A DNA stretch of 7,443 nt from a bacterium BMS3Bbin02 (GTDB lineage: Bacteria > Actinomycetota > Acidimicrobiia > Spongiisociales > UBA5794). Position numbers and translations under genes: made by a program. Of the stretch, positions 1-5,496 are shown piece after piece. Location: contig BDTL01000258.1 of assembly GCA_002898115.1 (NCBI GenBank), positions 1 through 7,443 on the forward strand. The letters run 5' to 3'. The notes beneath the pieces are model-generated. The model did not search any database and was not told where the DNA came from. It saw only the letters and a list, made by a program, of their open reading frames with translations. Positions within the stretch are counted from its first letter, which is position 1. Every line of letters begins with the position of its first letter.

Positions 1-458
1 AAAGGAGTTACGTTGAGGTCTCCGGCAACCACCCGCGGCACGTCCGTACGCGTGAGGTAGTCGAGGATGCCTGTCACTTGTTGACGGCGTATCGCTGCGG
101 TTACGCGGAGCGGACGATCGATCGGGTTCATGAGATGGGTGCCGACGAGATGTAGACCGTTGGGCAGGCCGGGATGTGCCCCCTTGGGGAAGACCGCAAG
201 TGATGCCCGCCGGGCGGGTAGCTCAAGCGAGCCGGGCTCAAAGGGGATCTGTGCCGCTACCGCCCTGCCCTGGTATCCGGACGCCGGGTGCAAGTCAGCA
301 TGCCGGAAATGTGTCGCGATCACCTCTGCGGCGTTCGCCTCCAATTCCTGACAGATGATGATGTCCGGTGCGACCGCCTCAAGCACTTGAGCCAGGGACG
401 ACGGGTCGACTTTGCCGTCATAGAGGTTCGCGGTCATCAATCTGAAGGTAGTGGACAT
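1..458 (-). CDS. Endonuclease/exonuclease/phosphatase family protein, N-terminal part (cut by window edge)
   Basis: Reading the minus strand from ATG at 458 gives 152 open codons to the edge of the window, beginning MSTTFRLMTANLYDGKVDPS. The fold's landmarks appear in order: TANLY (residues 9-13, Asn11), IIICQEL with the metal-binding Glu39, VGTHLMNP with His108, and the active-site AGDLNVTP (Asp147, Asn149). This family (Mg-dependent DNases, phosphodiesterases, sphingomyelinase-like enzymes) cleaves phosphodiester bonds. The substrate cannot be told from this part. Members usually have about 220-300 residues, so roughly the last third, including the final catalytic SDH-type motif, lies outside. 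There is no signal peptide, so it is probably cytoplasmic. The start is supported by a -10-like box seven bases upstream. It is divergent from the rest of the window and probably not functionally linked to it. Family call is firm; specific function is unknown. Confidence 0.88.
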   Translation of the reverse strand, partial: MSTTFRLMTANLYDGKVDPSSLAQVLEAVAPDIIICQELEANAAEVIATHFRHADLHPASGYQGRAVAAQIPFEPGSLELPARRASLAVFPKGAHPGLPNGLHLVGTHLMNPIDRPLRVTAAIRRQQVTGILDYLTRTDVPRVVAGDLNVTP

Positions 459-471
459 CGGCGCAAGAGTA
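459..471 (-). promoter_or_regulatory. Putative leaderless promoter of the minus-strand phosphatase-family gene
   Basis: On the minus strand the hexamer TACTCT (plus positions 466-471) is followed by seven bases and then the ATG. It fits the actinobacterial -10 pattern TANNNT, and the expected transcription start would fall on or next to the start codon. No Shine-Dalgarno sequence is present. I see no convincing -35 box. This is inferred from spacing only. Confidence 0.45.
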
Positions 472-513
472 GACGCCATGTGGAGATGACCACGAACGAA
501 CAAACCGGACCAC

Positions 514-525
514 TAGTCTGTTGGT
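514..525 (+). promoter_or_regulatory. Putative leaderless promoter of the DUF6941-like gene
   Basis: TAGTCT at 514-519 lies exactly six bases before ATG 526, so transcription would start at about the A of the start codon. No ribosome binding site precedes the ATG. Together with the opposite promoter at 459-471 it forms a compact divergent control region between the two genes. No clear -35 element was found. Confidence 0.45.
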
Positions 526-933
526 ATGAAGATCACTACAGCAATGCTTGCCGATGCAGCTCAGGTACAGGGCGGGAAGCTCTTTGTGATGGGCGGAGGT
601 TTCGACACGATTTCGGCCCGTAAGTTCCCGGTGGTGCATCGTGCAATCACAGTTGCGCTGATCGCGGAGGTACAACCCGATGAGCGTCATCGTGAGTTAG
701 AGATCGCGGTCAACCTCATCGACGAGGACGGTCAAGAGATGGGTGTCGCGGCTCAGGGCCGGCTACGCGTCGGGGCGCCACCGACGCTGCCACCGGGATC
801 ACCGAGTTACGTTCCCATCGTTACGCCCTTCTACAACGTTCGGTTCCCGACTCCGATGGGGTACGCGTTCACGGTGCAATTCGAGAGTGAGGAACTCACG
901 CGGATCACATTCCGAATCGTCAAGGGGGAGTAG
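526..933 (+). CDS. DUF6941-like protein of unknown function
   Basis: A 135-residue soluble protein starting MKITTAMLADAAQVQGGKLF. The opening (ITxAMLADAA, then GGKLFVMGGGFDTI at residues 16-29) matches what I recall of the actinobacterial DUF6941 family; no function is known to me. The rest alternates hydrophobic and polar residues as in a beta-rich fold (RAITVALIAEV at 39-49, LEIAVNLIDEDGQEM at 58-72, YAFTVQFESEELTRITFRI near the end). A proline-rich linker lies at 85-97. There is no signal peptide or membrane segment. The start is fixed by a -10-like box six bases upstream. Five bases separate its stop from the phosphatidyltransferase, so the two are probably co-transcribed. That is the only functional hint. 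The reading frame is convincing; the family name is from memory. Confidence 0.75.
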   Translation: MKITTAMLADAAQVQGGKLFVMGGGFDTISARKFPVVHRAITVALIAEVQPDERHRELEIAVNLIDEDGQEMGVAAQGRLRVGAPPTLPPGSPSYVPIVTPFYNVRFPTPMGYAFTVQFESEELTRITFRIVKGE

Positions 934-938
934 TCCCG

Positions 939-1493
939 ATGTGGACCATCCCGAACGGGATTTCGTTCGGCCGTTTGCTGCTGGTGCCTTGGTTCGTGTG
1001 GCTGGTGTTTGTGCCGGAGGACTACACGGCTGCGGGGCTGCTCCTCGGCTTCATCGGTGGCACCGACTGGATTGACGGTTACCTCGCTCGGCGTCTCAAT
1101 CAGGTCAGCAAGGTAGGGGAGTTCCTCGACCCGTTGGCCGACCGGCTGGCGGTCGCGGCCGCGGTTATCGGAGGCCTCATTGCAGGGATCCTGCCGATGT
1201 GGTTCGGACTCGCCATCGTGGCACGCGAAGCCGCGATAGCGCTTGGGGCGCTGGTTGTCGGCATCCGAGCCCGCGACAAACTCGAGGTACGGCGTCTAGG
1301 CAAGGTAGCGACCGCGCTGCTCTACTTCGCCATTCCCGGGTTTTTTGTTCTCGCAGGTACCGGCGTCGAGGCATGGAACTTCTATGCCTACGGGCTTGGC
1401 GTTCCGGGATTGGTCGCGTACTACGTCGTGGCGGTGCAGTACCTCGGGGATGCGCGGTCGTTAGTGCGCGCCCGAGGCGACGCAATCGAGTAA
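939..1493 (+). CDS. pgsA: CDP-alcohol phosphatidyltransferase (PgsA-like)
   Basis: An integral membrane enzyme of 184 residues. It carries the full CDP-alcohol phosphotransferase signature D-x2-DG-x2-AR-x8-G-x3-D-x3-D: Asp43, Asp46, Gly47, Ala50, Arg51, Gly60, Asp64 and Asp68. These residues bind metal and the CDP-lipid. Hydrophobic segments lie near residues 11-25, 30-42, 71-88, 88-108, 123-140 and 150-167. The N-terminal WTIPNGISFGRL resembles the IPNxLTxxR opening of phosphatidylglycerophosphate synthases, and the basic stretch RRLGKVATAL (118-127) resembles their GKxKT motif. Likely reaction: CDP-diacylglycerol plus glycerol-3-phosphate to phosphatidylglycerophosphate plus CMP. A phosphatidylinositol-phosphate synthase role cannot be excluded from sequence alone. 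The start has a GGGGAG ribosome site overlapping the end of the preceding gene. Its position upstream of gcvH mirrors pgsA2 (Rv1822) of M. tuberculosis. Confidence 0.87.
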   Translation: MWTIPNGISFGRLLLVPWFVWLVFVPEDYTAAGLLLGFIGGTDWIDGYLARRLNQVSKVGEFLDPLADRLAVAAAVIGGLIAGILPMWFGLAIVAREAAIALGALVVGIRARDKLEVRRLGKVATALLYFAIPGFFVLAGTGVEAWNFYAYGLGVPGLVAYYVVAVQYLGDARSLVRARGDAIE

Positions 1494-1524
1494 TCTCCGA
1501 TCGAACTAACGTCTCGCCGTTTGT

Positions 1525-1530
1525 AGGAGG
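1525..1530 (+). promoter_or_regulatory. Strong ribosome binding site of gcvH
   Basis: AGGAGG lies six bases before GTG 1537 and decides in favour of that non-ATG start. It is the only perfect Shine-Dalgarno sequence I see in the window, in contrast to the likely leaderless neighbours. Confidence 0.8.
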
Positions 1531-1536
1531 AAAGCC

Positions 1537-1914
1537 GTGCAGATCCCAGAAGATCTTCGTTACGCCCAGAATCATGAATGGTTACGCCAAACGGGTGACA
1601 CGGTCCGGCTCGGCATCAGCGACTTTGCCCAGGACGCACTCGGTGACATCGTGTTTGTCGACCTCCCCGAGGTCGGTACGTCGTTCAGTGCAGGAGACAC
1701 GTTTGGGGAAGTCGAATCCACAAAGTCGGTTTCAGATGTCTACTGCCCCATTGACGCGACCGTATCCGCGGTTAATGGGGCGCTTGATGACGCCCCTGAG
1801 TTGATCAACGCTGACCCTTACGGTGAGGGGTGGTTTATCGAACTGACACCGGGCGACGGAGCGACATTGGATGGTTTGATGGATGCCGCTGCCTATCGGG
1901 AGTACACCGAGTAG
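1537..1914 (+). CDS. gcvH: Glycine cleavage system H protein (lipoyl carrier)
   Basis: A 125-residue protein, the usual length for GcvH. The N-terminus (IPEDLRYAQNHEWLR) and the lipoylation site VESTKSVSD, with Lys63 as the lipoyl-bearing lysine, are diagnostic; DALGDIVFVDLPEVG and the C-terminal GEGWFIELTP also fit. H protein carries the aminomethyl intermediate between the P, T and L proteins of glycine cleavage and can act as a lipoyl donor. No other gcv gene is in the window, as at the Rv1826 locus, where gcvH sits beside garA. The gap to pgsA is 43 bases, too short for a glycine riboswitch. The GTG start is chosen because of the AGGAGG six bases upstream and because the protein then begins at the normal family position. 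Confidence 0.96.
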   Translation: MQIPEDLRYAQNHEWLRQTGDTVRLGISDFAQDALGDIVFVDLPEVGTSFSAGDTFGEVESTKSVSDVYCPIDATVSAVNGALDDAPELINADPYGEGWFIELTPGDGATLDGLMDAAAYREYTE

Positions 1915-1960
1915 CCGTTCGGTTTGTGGAACCTTCAACCGTTTGTTGAGGGATGTGGGG

Positions 1961-1972
1961 TACGATACATGT
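1961..1972 (+). promoter_or_regulatory. Putative leaderless promoter of the FHA-merR operon
   Basis: TACGAT at 1961-1966 is followed by six bases and ATG 1973, the same spacing as at 526 and 4766. No Shine-Dalgarno sequence is present in the 58-base gap after gcvH. This supports a new transcription start at the FHA gene and a start at 1973. The -35 region is not recognisable. Confidence 0.5.
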
Positions 1973-2395
1973 ATGAGCTTCGCGAACGACGACGAGCCAA
2001 GCACCGGCGGGCCGTACATTGAGCAGGACCCGACGGTGTTCTACGACCCCAGCCAGGCAACTGACACCGGTCAGGTCGCCCCGGAGGTAGCGGGGGCGTT
2101 CAAGTACGCGCTTCGTTTCGAGCGGGGCCTGCGGGCGGGAATGACGTATATTCTCGGCGACGGGACGACGTTGGTCGGCCGGAGCGACGACGCGGGACTG
2201 TTCCTTGGAGACGTCAGCGTTTCCCGGCGCCACGCCGAGTTTGACGTACGCGACGGCATCCTTCAGGTGAAGGATCTCGGGTCGCTCAACGGAACCTATG
2301 TCAACGGAAGCCGCGTAGAACAGGCTGATCTTGCGCCGGGGGACGAAGTTTGGATTGGTAAGTTCCACTTCATTGTCGCTGTCGGTCATGGCTAA
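1973..2395 (+). CDS. garA: GarA/OdhI-like FHA-domain regulator
   Basis: A 140-residue cytoplasmic protein: an acidic N-terminal tail (1-40) and one FHA domain (about 45-136). The phosphothreonine-binding residues are in place: Arg70 in LVGR, Ser84 in VSVSRRHAEF, and Asn106 and Asn111 in DLGSLNGTYVNG. The IGKF stretch near 128-131 also matches GarA. In mycobacteria and corynebacteria, GarA/OdhI binds and inhibits 2-oxoglutarate dehydrogenase and modulates glutamate metabolism. Phosphorylation of its N-terminal ETTSVFRAD motif makes the FHA domain bind itself and switches it off. Here the tail reads QDPTVFYDP, so the only Thr next to VF is Thr21. An in-frame start at 1883 would overlap gcvH by 32 bases and lacks support; 1973 has a -10-like box at the right distance. 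It sits between gcvH and merR, as in M. tuberculosis. Orthology is likely; the metabolic targets are inferred. Confidence 0.9.
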   Translation: MSFANDDEPSTGGPYIEQDPTVFYDPSQATDTGQVAPEVAGAFKYALRFERGLRAGMTYILGDGTTLVGRSDDAGLFLGDVSVSRRHAEFDVRDGILQVKDLGSLNGTYVNGSRVEQADLAPGDEVWIGKFHFIVAVGHG

Positions 2396-3119
2396 GTCCG
2401 AGCGTCTTGCTCGGCCGGTTTCAATCACTGGCAGGTCGACCCGGAGCATCGGGGAAGTCATCACCTTCCTGCGTGACGAGTTCCCCGAGCTGTCAGTGTC
2501 GAAGATTAGATTTCTCGAAACTCAGGGTTTGATTGATCCGCAGAGAAGCCAGTCCGGCTACAGGGAGTTCACCGACGATGACCTGCGGCGCATTCAATAT
2601 GTCCTGCGTGAGCAACGGGATCACTTCCTTCCGCTCAAAGTGATCAAGGCGAAACTCCAGGCGTGGGAGGCCGGCACAAAGTCCGGTCCGGCTGCCGAGT
2701 CGGGGCCACCGGCGGATATCTACTTCGCCGAGCCCACTGAAGCACTGAGCGCATCCGAACTCGCGAGTGCATGTGGCCTTGATCCGGGTGTCATCGGCGA
2801 TCTGATCAACCTCGGGATACTGCTTCCGCGCACATCGTCGCGCGGCACCTGGATCTTCGATGAAGTCGACCGCAGCGTCGGCCACGCTGCTGCCCGGCTG
2901 TTGGACCGGGGCCTTGACATTCGGCATCTCCGCTCGATCAAACTGGGCGCCGATCGGGAGTACGACGTACTCATCCAGCTCGCGGGTCCGCTGCTGCGAC
3001 ACAACAACCCGGAAAGCAGACAGCGTGCTACCGACATACTTGCTGACACTGCTCACGCAGCATCCCAACTTCAGGAGGGCGTGTTGAAGGGTCGACTTCG
3101 CGCCCAGTTGAGGCCGTAA
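2388..3119 (+). CDS. MerR-family transcriptional regulator (Rv1828-like)
   Basis: A 243-residue DNA-binding regulator. The winged helix-turn-helix spans about residues 19-90: SIGEVITFLRDEFPELSVSK, then IRFLETQGLI, RSQSGYREFTDDDLRRIQYV and DHFLPLKVIKAKL. This closely follows the pattern I recall for M. tuberculosis Rv1828, including the LPLKVI segment. An acidic and proline-containing linker (about 95-118) leads to a C-terminal helical domain (120-243) with a second HTH-like segment (ASELASACGLDPGVIGDLIN). There is no cysteine pair of the metal-sensing type; the single cysteine is Cys129. I chose ATG 2388, which overlaps the FHA stop by eight bases and suggests translational coupling. An in-frame ATG at 2331 would add 19 residues lacking family similarity. 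The targets are unknown, and its own operon is one possibility. Confidence 0.9.
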   Translation: MAKSERLARPVSITGRSTRSIGEVITFLRDEFPELSVSKIRFLETQGLIDPQRSQSGYREFTDDDLRRIQYVLREQRDHFLPLKVIKAKLQAWEAGTKSGPAAESGPPADIYFAEPTEALSASELASACGLDPGVIGDLINLGILLPRTSSRGTWIFDEVDRSVGHAAARLLDRGLDIRHLRSIKLGADREYDVLIQLAGPLLRHNNPESRQRATDILADTAHAASQLQEGVLKGRLRAQLRP

Positions 3120-3122
3120 CCG

Positions 3123-4172
3123 ATGCTCCGCGCACTCGCCGTCGCGTTTTCAATCGCTCTACCCCTCACCATTCCGCCACCGCCGCCGATCGCTCCCGGT
3201 CCGAGTGTTGGTGAGGTTCCCACGATCGAGTCGGAGGCGTGGATCGTTGTTGACTCGGCTTCCGGTATCGTGCTTGCAGGCAAGGATATTGATGTCCCCC
3301 GACCGATGGCTTCTGTCACGAAGATCATGACGGCAATGGTCGTGGTTGACAACGCGGCTATGGACGAGGTTGTTGTCATCTCCGACAAGGCCGCAGATGT
3401 CGGAGAGTCCGAGATCGGTGTCGTGGCGGGGGAGCTCTGGACCGTTGGTGACCTTCTCAAAGCCATGATGGTCCGATCGGGGAACGACGCTGCCGTCGCG
3501 CTTGCGGAATACGTCGGTGGAAGCATCGATGGGTTCTCCGAGATGATGAACGCCAAGGCCACAGAATTGGGACTTGAGAACTCCCAGTTTCGTAATCCCC
3601 ATGGCCTGGACGACGATGGCCACTACACGACGCCGTATGACCTTGCCATCATGGCCCAGGCAGCACTTGGGTATCCGGAGATCGCCGAGGCGGCAAGAGT
3701 CCGGGTCGTGCAGTTTGCGCCGGACCCGATGGGTAATCCGCGGGTTGCGAATGCAACGAACCAACTACTTGGAAGGTATCCGGGTGTCATTGGGCTCAAG
3801 ACCGGGTACACCGCGAAGGCGAAGAAGGTCCTCGTGACGGTTGCTCGCATCAGCGGTCGAGAGATCGTGACCGTTGTCATGGGCGCAGAGGATCACTTCG
3901 CGGACACCACCGAGTTGCTCGCATGGGCGACTCAAACCTACGGACTCAGTGAGCGATTGTTGGCTCTGGGTCGACCCGAACAGGGTGGATCCGGGATCTC
4001 AGCGTATCCACCAGGCATCGCCGATGACGTCGTCGCCCGTGTCGTGGGGATCCAACAGCTCAAGAGTGTCGGTGATCCGGCCACCGTGTTTGAGGGTTCA
4101 GAGTTGGCCGATGAAATCGAATCCTGGCTGCGGGCGAACATGCCCGGTGCGGCCGGCGGGTCGGGTCGCTAA
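3123..4172 (+). CDS. Secreted D-alanyl-D-alanine carboxypeptidase, peptidase family S11
   Basis: A 349-residue serine peptidase of the PBP5 type that trims the terminal D-Ala from peptidoglycan stem peptides outside the membrane. The three active-site motifs are complete: SxxK as Ser64-Val-Thr-Lys67 (MASVTKIMTAM), SxN as Ser119-Gly-Asn121 (RSGNDAAVALAE), and KTG as Lys226-Thr-Gly228 (GLKTGYT). NPHGLDDDGHYTT at 158-170 is also typical. A hydrophobic N-terminus (about 3-17) followed by a proline run looks like a signal peptide. The C-terminal 70 residues contain no obvious membrane helix or long amphipathic anchor, so it may be released or held by its N-terminus. It starts three bases after merR ends and lies two bases before the next gene. 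This enzyme is not part of the M. tuberculosis version of the cluster as I recall it. Family call is firm. Confidence 0.93.
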   Translation: MLRALAVAFSIALPLTIPPPPPIAPGPSVGEVPTIESEAWIVVDSASGIVLAGKDIDVPRPMASVTKIMTAMVVVDNAAMDEVVVISDKAADVGESEIGVVAGELWTVGDLLKAMMVRSGNDAAVALAEYVGGSIDGFSEMMNAKATELGLENSQFRNPHGLDDDGHYTTPYDLAIMAQAALGYPEIAEAARVRVVQFAPDPMGNPRVANATNQLLGRYPGVIGLKTGYTAKAKKVLVTVARISGREIVTVVMGAEDHFADTTELLAWATQTYGLSERLLALGRPEQGGSGISAYPPGIADDVVARVVGIQQLKSVGDPATVFEGSELADEIESWLRANMPGAAGGSGR

Positions 4173-4174
4173 CA

Positions 4175-4753
4175 ATGGCGCCACCGTGCGACCTCGTAGC
4201 CGGCCGCGGGCAGATCACCGACCGGGTGCAGGAACTTGCTGCGGAGATCGCCGACGCATATCGCGATTCACGTCCGGTGTTCGTCGGCGTATTGCCCGGG
4301 TCGATAGTGTTTCTTGCCGATCTCGTTCGGGCGGTTGGCATTCCGGCGGACGTCGATTTCGTCGGCCTCCGTCCGTTCTCTGTCGAGGGCCGAGTGGCGC
4401 TGACCCTTGATAGCGCTATGCCGCTCGAAGGTCGCGACGTGATTCTCGTACACGACGTCGTAGACACCGGTCTCACGCTGAGAACGCTCCAGCGGATGAT
4501 CGCTATCCAGCGACCTGCATCAATTGAGAACTGTACGTTCGTGGACAAAGAACATCGGCGAATTGTGGATGTTCCTATTCGCTATCGGGCGTACATGGCC
4601 GGCGACGAGTTGGTCCTCGGGTACGGTATCGGGTGGCACGGCAGGTTTGCGAATGCGGCGGATCTATGGGGAGTGACCGACGTTGCCGCGCTCGTTGAAG
4701 ATCCCGCCAGGTTCGACGCAGTGATTTACGGATCGAAAGCCCGGCCTCAGTGA
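4175..4753 (+). CDS. Phosphoribosyltransferase, hypoxanthine phosphoribosyltransferase-like, with an unusual active site
   Basis: A 192-residue type I phosphoribosyltransferase resembling HPRT: VFVGVLPGSIVFLADLVRAV (35-54), the PRPP loop VILVHDVVDTGLTL (89-102), FVDKEHRR (122-129, Lys125 at the purine-contacting lysine position) and the C-terminal DELVLGYGIGWHGRF (144-158). HPRT makes IMP or GMP from purine base and PRPP. Two features differ. The first acid of the usual [DE]-D pair in the PRPP loop is His93, followed by Asp94 and Asp97. The flexible-loop Ser-Tyr motif of HPRT is not recognisable, as residues 66-80 read RPFSVEGRVALTLDS. It may therefore use another base, be a regulatory PRPP binder or be impaired. 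It starts two bases after the carboxypeptidase stop, so the two are probably co-translated. The fold is sure; the activity is not. Confidence 0.82.
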   Translation: MAPPCDLVAGRGQITDRVQELAAEIADAYRDSRPVFVGVLPGSIVFLADLVRAVGIPADVDFVGLRPFSVEGRVALTLDSAMPLEGRDVILVHDVVDTGLTLRTLQRMIAIQRPASIENCTFVDKEHRRIVDVPIRYRAYMAGDELVLGYGIGWHGRFANAADLWGVTDVAALVEDPARFDAVIYGSKARPQ

Positions 4754-4765
4754 TAGGCTCATCGT
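4754..4765 (+). promoter_or_regulatory. Putative leaderless promoter of the bifunctional nuclease gene
   Basis: TAGGCT at 4754-4759 follows directly on the stop codon of the phosphoribosyltransferase, and ATG 4766 comes exactly six bases later. No ribosome binding site is visible. It suggests that the nuclease gene can be expressed apart from the upstream operon. A -35 box was not identified. Confidence 0.45.
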
Positions 4766-5293
4766 ATGAGCACATACCTTCCAGTCGAGATTGTCGGTAT
4801 TCGGATTGAACTTCCCACCAACACGCCCGTCATGTTGCTCCGTGAACAGGGTGGGCAGCGCCATCTCCCTATCTGGATCGGCCCGAATGAGGCCACGGCA
4901 ATAGCGTTGGCTCTAGAGGGTATCGAATCTCAGCGCCCGATGACCCACGATTTGCTGTCTGAAGTCATTCGGAAGCTCTCTTTCGATCTCACAGAGGTCG
5001 TTGTGACCGGGCTCGAATCGGGCACGTTTTTCGCGGAACTGCACCTCAACAAAATCGGGGAAGACCCGGTGGTCATTTCAGCCCGGCCGTCAGACGCTAT
5101 CGCTCTTGCCACGAGGCTCGGGGCGCAGGTGACCGTCGCGGAGGCTGTTCTCGACGAAGCCGGCATCCTCATCCAGGAAGAGCCAGAAACCGAGGACGCG
5201 GATCAGGAAATCGAGAGGTTTCGTGAGTTCCTCGCCGACATCAACCCGGATGACTTCGGCGAAGGCCACGAACACCCGTCGTCGAGCTCGTAA
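4766..5293 (+). CDS. Bifunctional nuclease family protein (DUF151/BFN domain)
   Basis: A 175-residue soluble protein with the BFN (DUF151) domain at about 4-137. Family landmarks are HLPIWIGPNEATAIALALEG (33-52), RPMTHDLL (57-64), ESGTFFAELHL (84-94) and the highly conserved SARPSDAIALA (105-115). The tail (138-175) is acidic, carries the FLADINPDDF segment seen in actinobacterial members, and ends in a serine run. Plant members were reported to have combined RNase and DNase activity. The bacterial proteins are largely uncharacterised, though a member of this fold has a solved structure. In M. tuberculosis the equivalent gene, Rv1829, follows merR Rv1828 directly. Here two genes intervene, and this gene appears to have its own promoter. 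In that genome a second merR (Rv1830) follows; none is seen here. Confidence 0.92.
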   Translation: MSTYLPVEIVGIRIELPTNTPVMLLREQGGQRHLPIWIGPNEATAIALALEGIESQRPMTHDLLSEVIRKLSFDLTEVVVTGLESGTFFAELHLNKIGEDPVVISARPSDAIALATRLGAQVTVAEAVLDEAGILIQEEPETEDADQEIERFREFLADINPDDFGEGHEHPSSSS

Positions 5294-5450
5294 CACGGGT
5301 CCGGGTGCCGGAATAGGTAGATCCGTCGCGAAGCACGGTCGCTGATTTCCCCATCGTTCGTTTCCTCGGCGTCGGCAGCTTCTGACACCGTGACGTCGGT
5401 GAATCTTCGATATCGACTTGGGTTGACTTCGATCGGGGCGGTCAGCCTCA

Positions 5451-5496
5451 CAACCAGCCCTGGTTGGGGATCACTGAATGGCGCAACCCCTTTTTT
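5451..5496 (+). terminator. Weak candidate terminator with two competing stems and a T6 tract
   Basis: CAACCAG (5451-5457) pairs perfectly with CTGGTTG (5460-5466). The same GGTTG (5462-5466) can instead pair with CAACC at 5484-5488, which lies two bases before TTTTTT (5491-5496). The second stem has only five pairs and a 17-base loop, so as an intrinsic terminator it is weak. It could end the nuclease transcript 200 bases downstream of the stop, or act in an alternative-fold switch. Confidence 0.3.

Noticed and set aside
288..623. A 111-codon plus-strand frame across the divergent region.
   Set aside because: It overlaps both the minus-strand phosphatase-family gene and the start of the DUF6941-like gene, and it has no ribosome site or similarity.
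1494..1536. A glycine riboswitch before gcvH.
   Set aside because: The gap is only 43 bases, with a plain ribosome site and no room for the aptamer.
1883..1972. An in-frame upstream ATG for the FHA gene that would add 30 residues.
   Set aside because: It overlaps gcvH by 32 bases and the added residues are not like GarA tails. The ATG at 1973 has a -10-like box at the same spacing as two other genes.
2331..2387. An in-frame upstream ATG for merR that would add 19 residues.
   Set aside because: It lies deep inside the FHA gene. The extra residues are simply the FHA C-terminus read in another frame, and ATG 2388 gives an 8-base coupled overlap.
1835..2464. A 209-codon open frame on the minus strand across gcvH, FHA and merR.
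   Set aside because: It is antisense to three well-recognised genes, its protein has no family features, and it crosses gene boundaries. It is a high-G+C shadow.
2493..3068. A 191-codon minus-strand frame inside merR, and a similar 201-codon one at 3159-3764 inside the carboxypeptidase.
   Set aside because: Both are fully inside genes with clear conserved motifs, and their translations look random.
5273..5307. A terminator at the end of the nuclease gene (ACCCGT at 5274-5279 with ACGGGT at 5295-5300).
   Set aside because: The six-base stem spans the stop codon and has no T tract after it. In this composition such a stem is likely by chance.
5203..5451. Minus-strand frames at 5203-5451 and 5471-5674 as possible small genes in the intergenic stretch.
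   Set aside because: They have no ribosome binding site and no recognisable protein features. The first runs into the nuclease gene, and the second overlaps the hairpins in front of the RHS gene.
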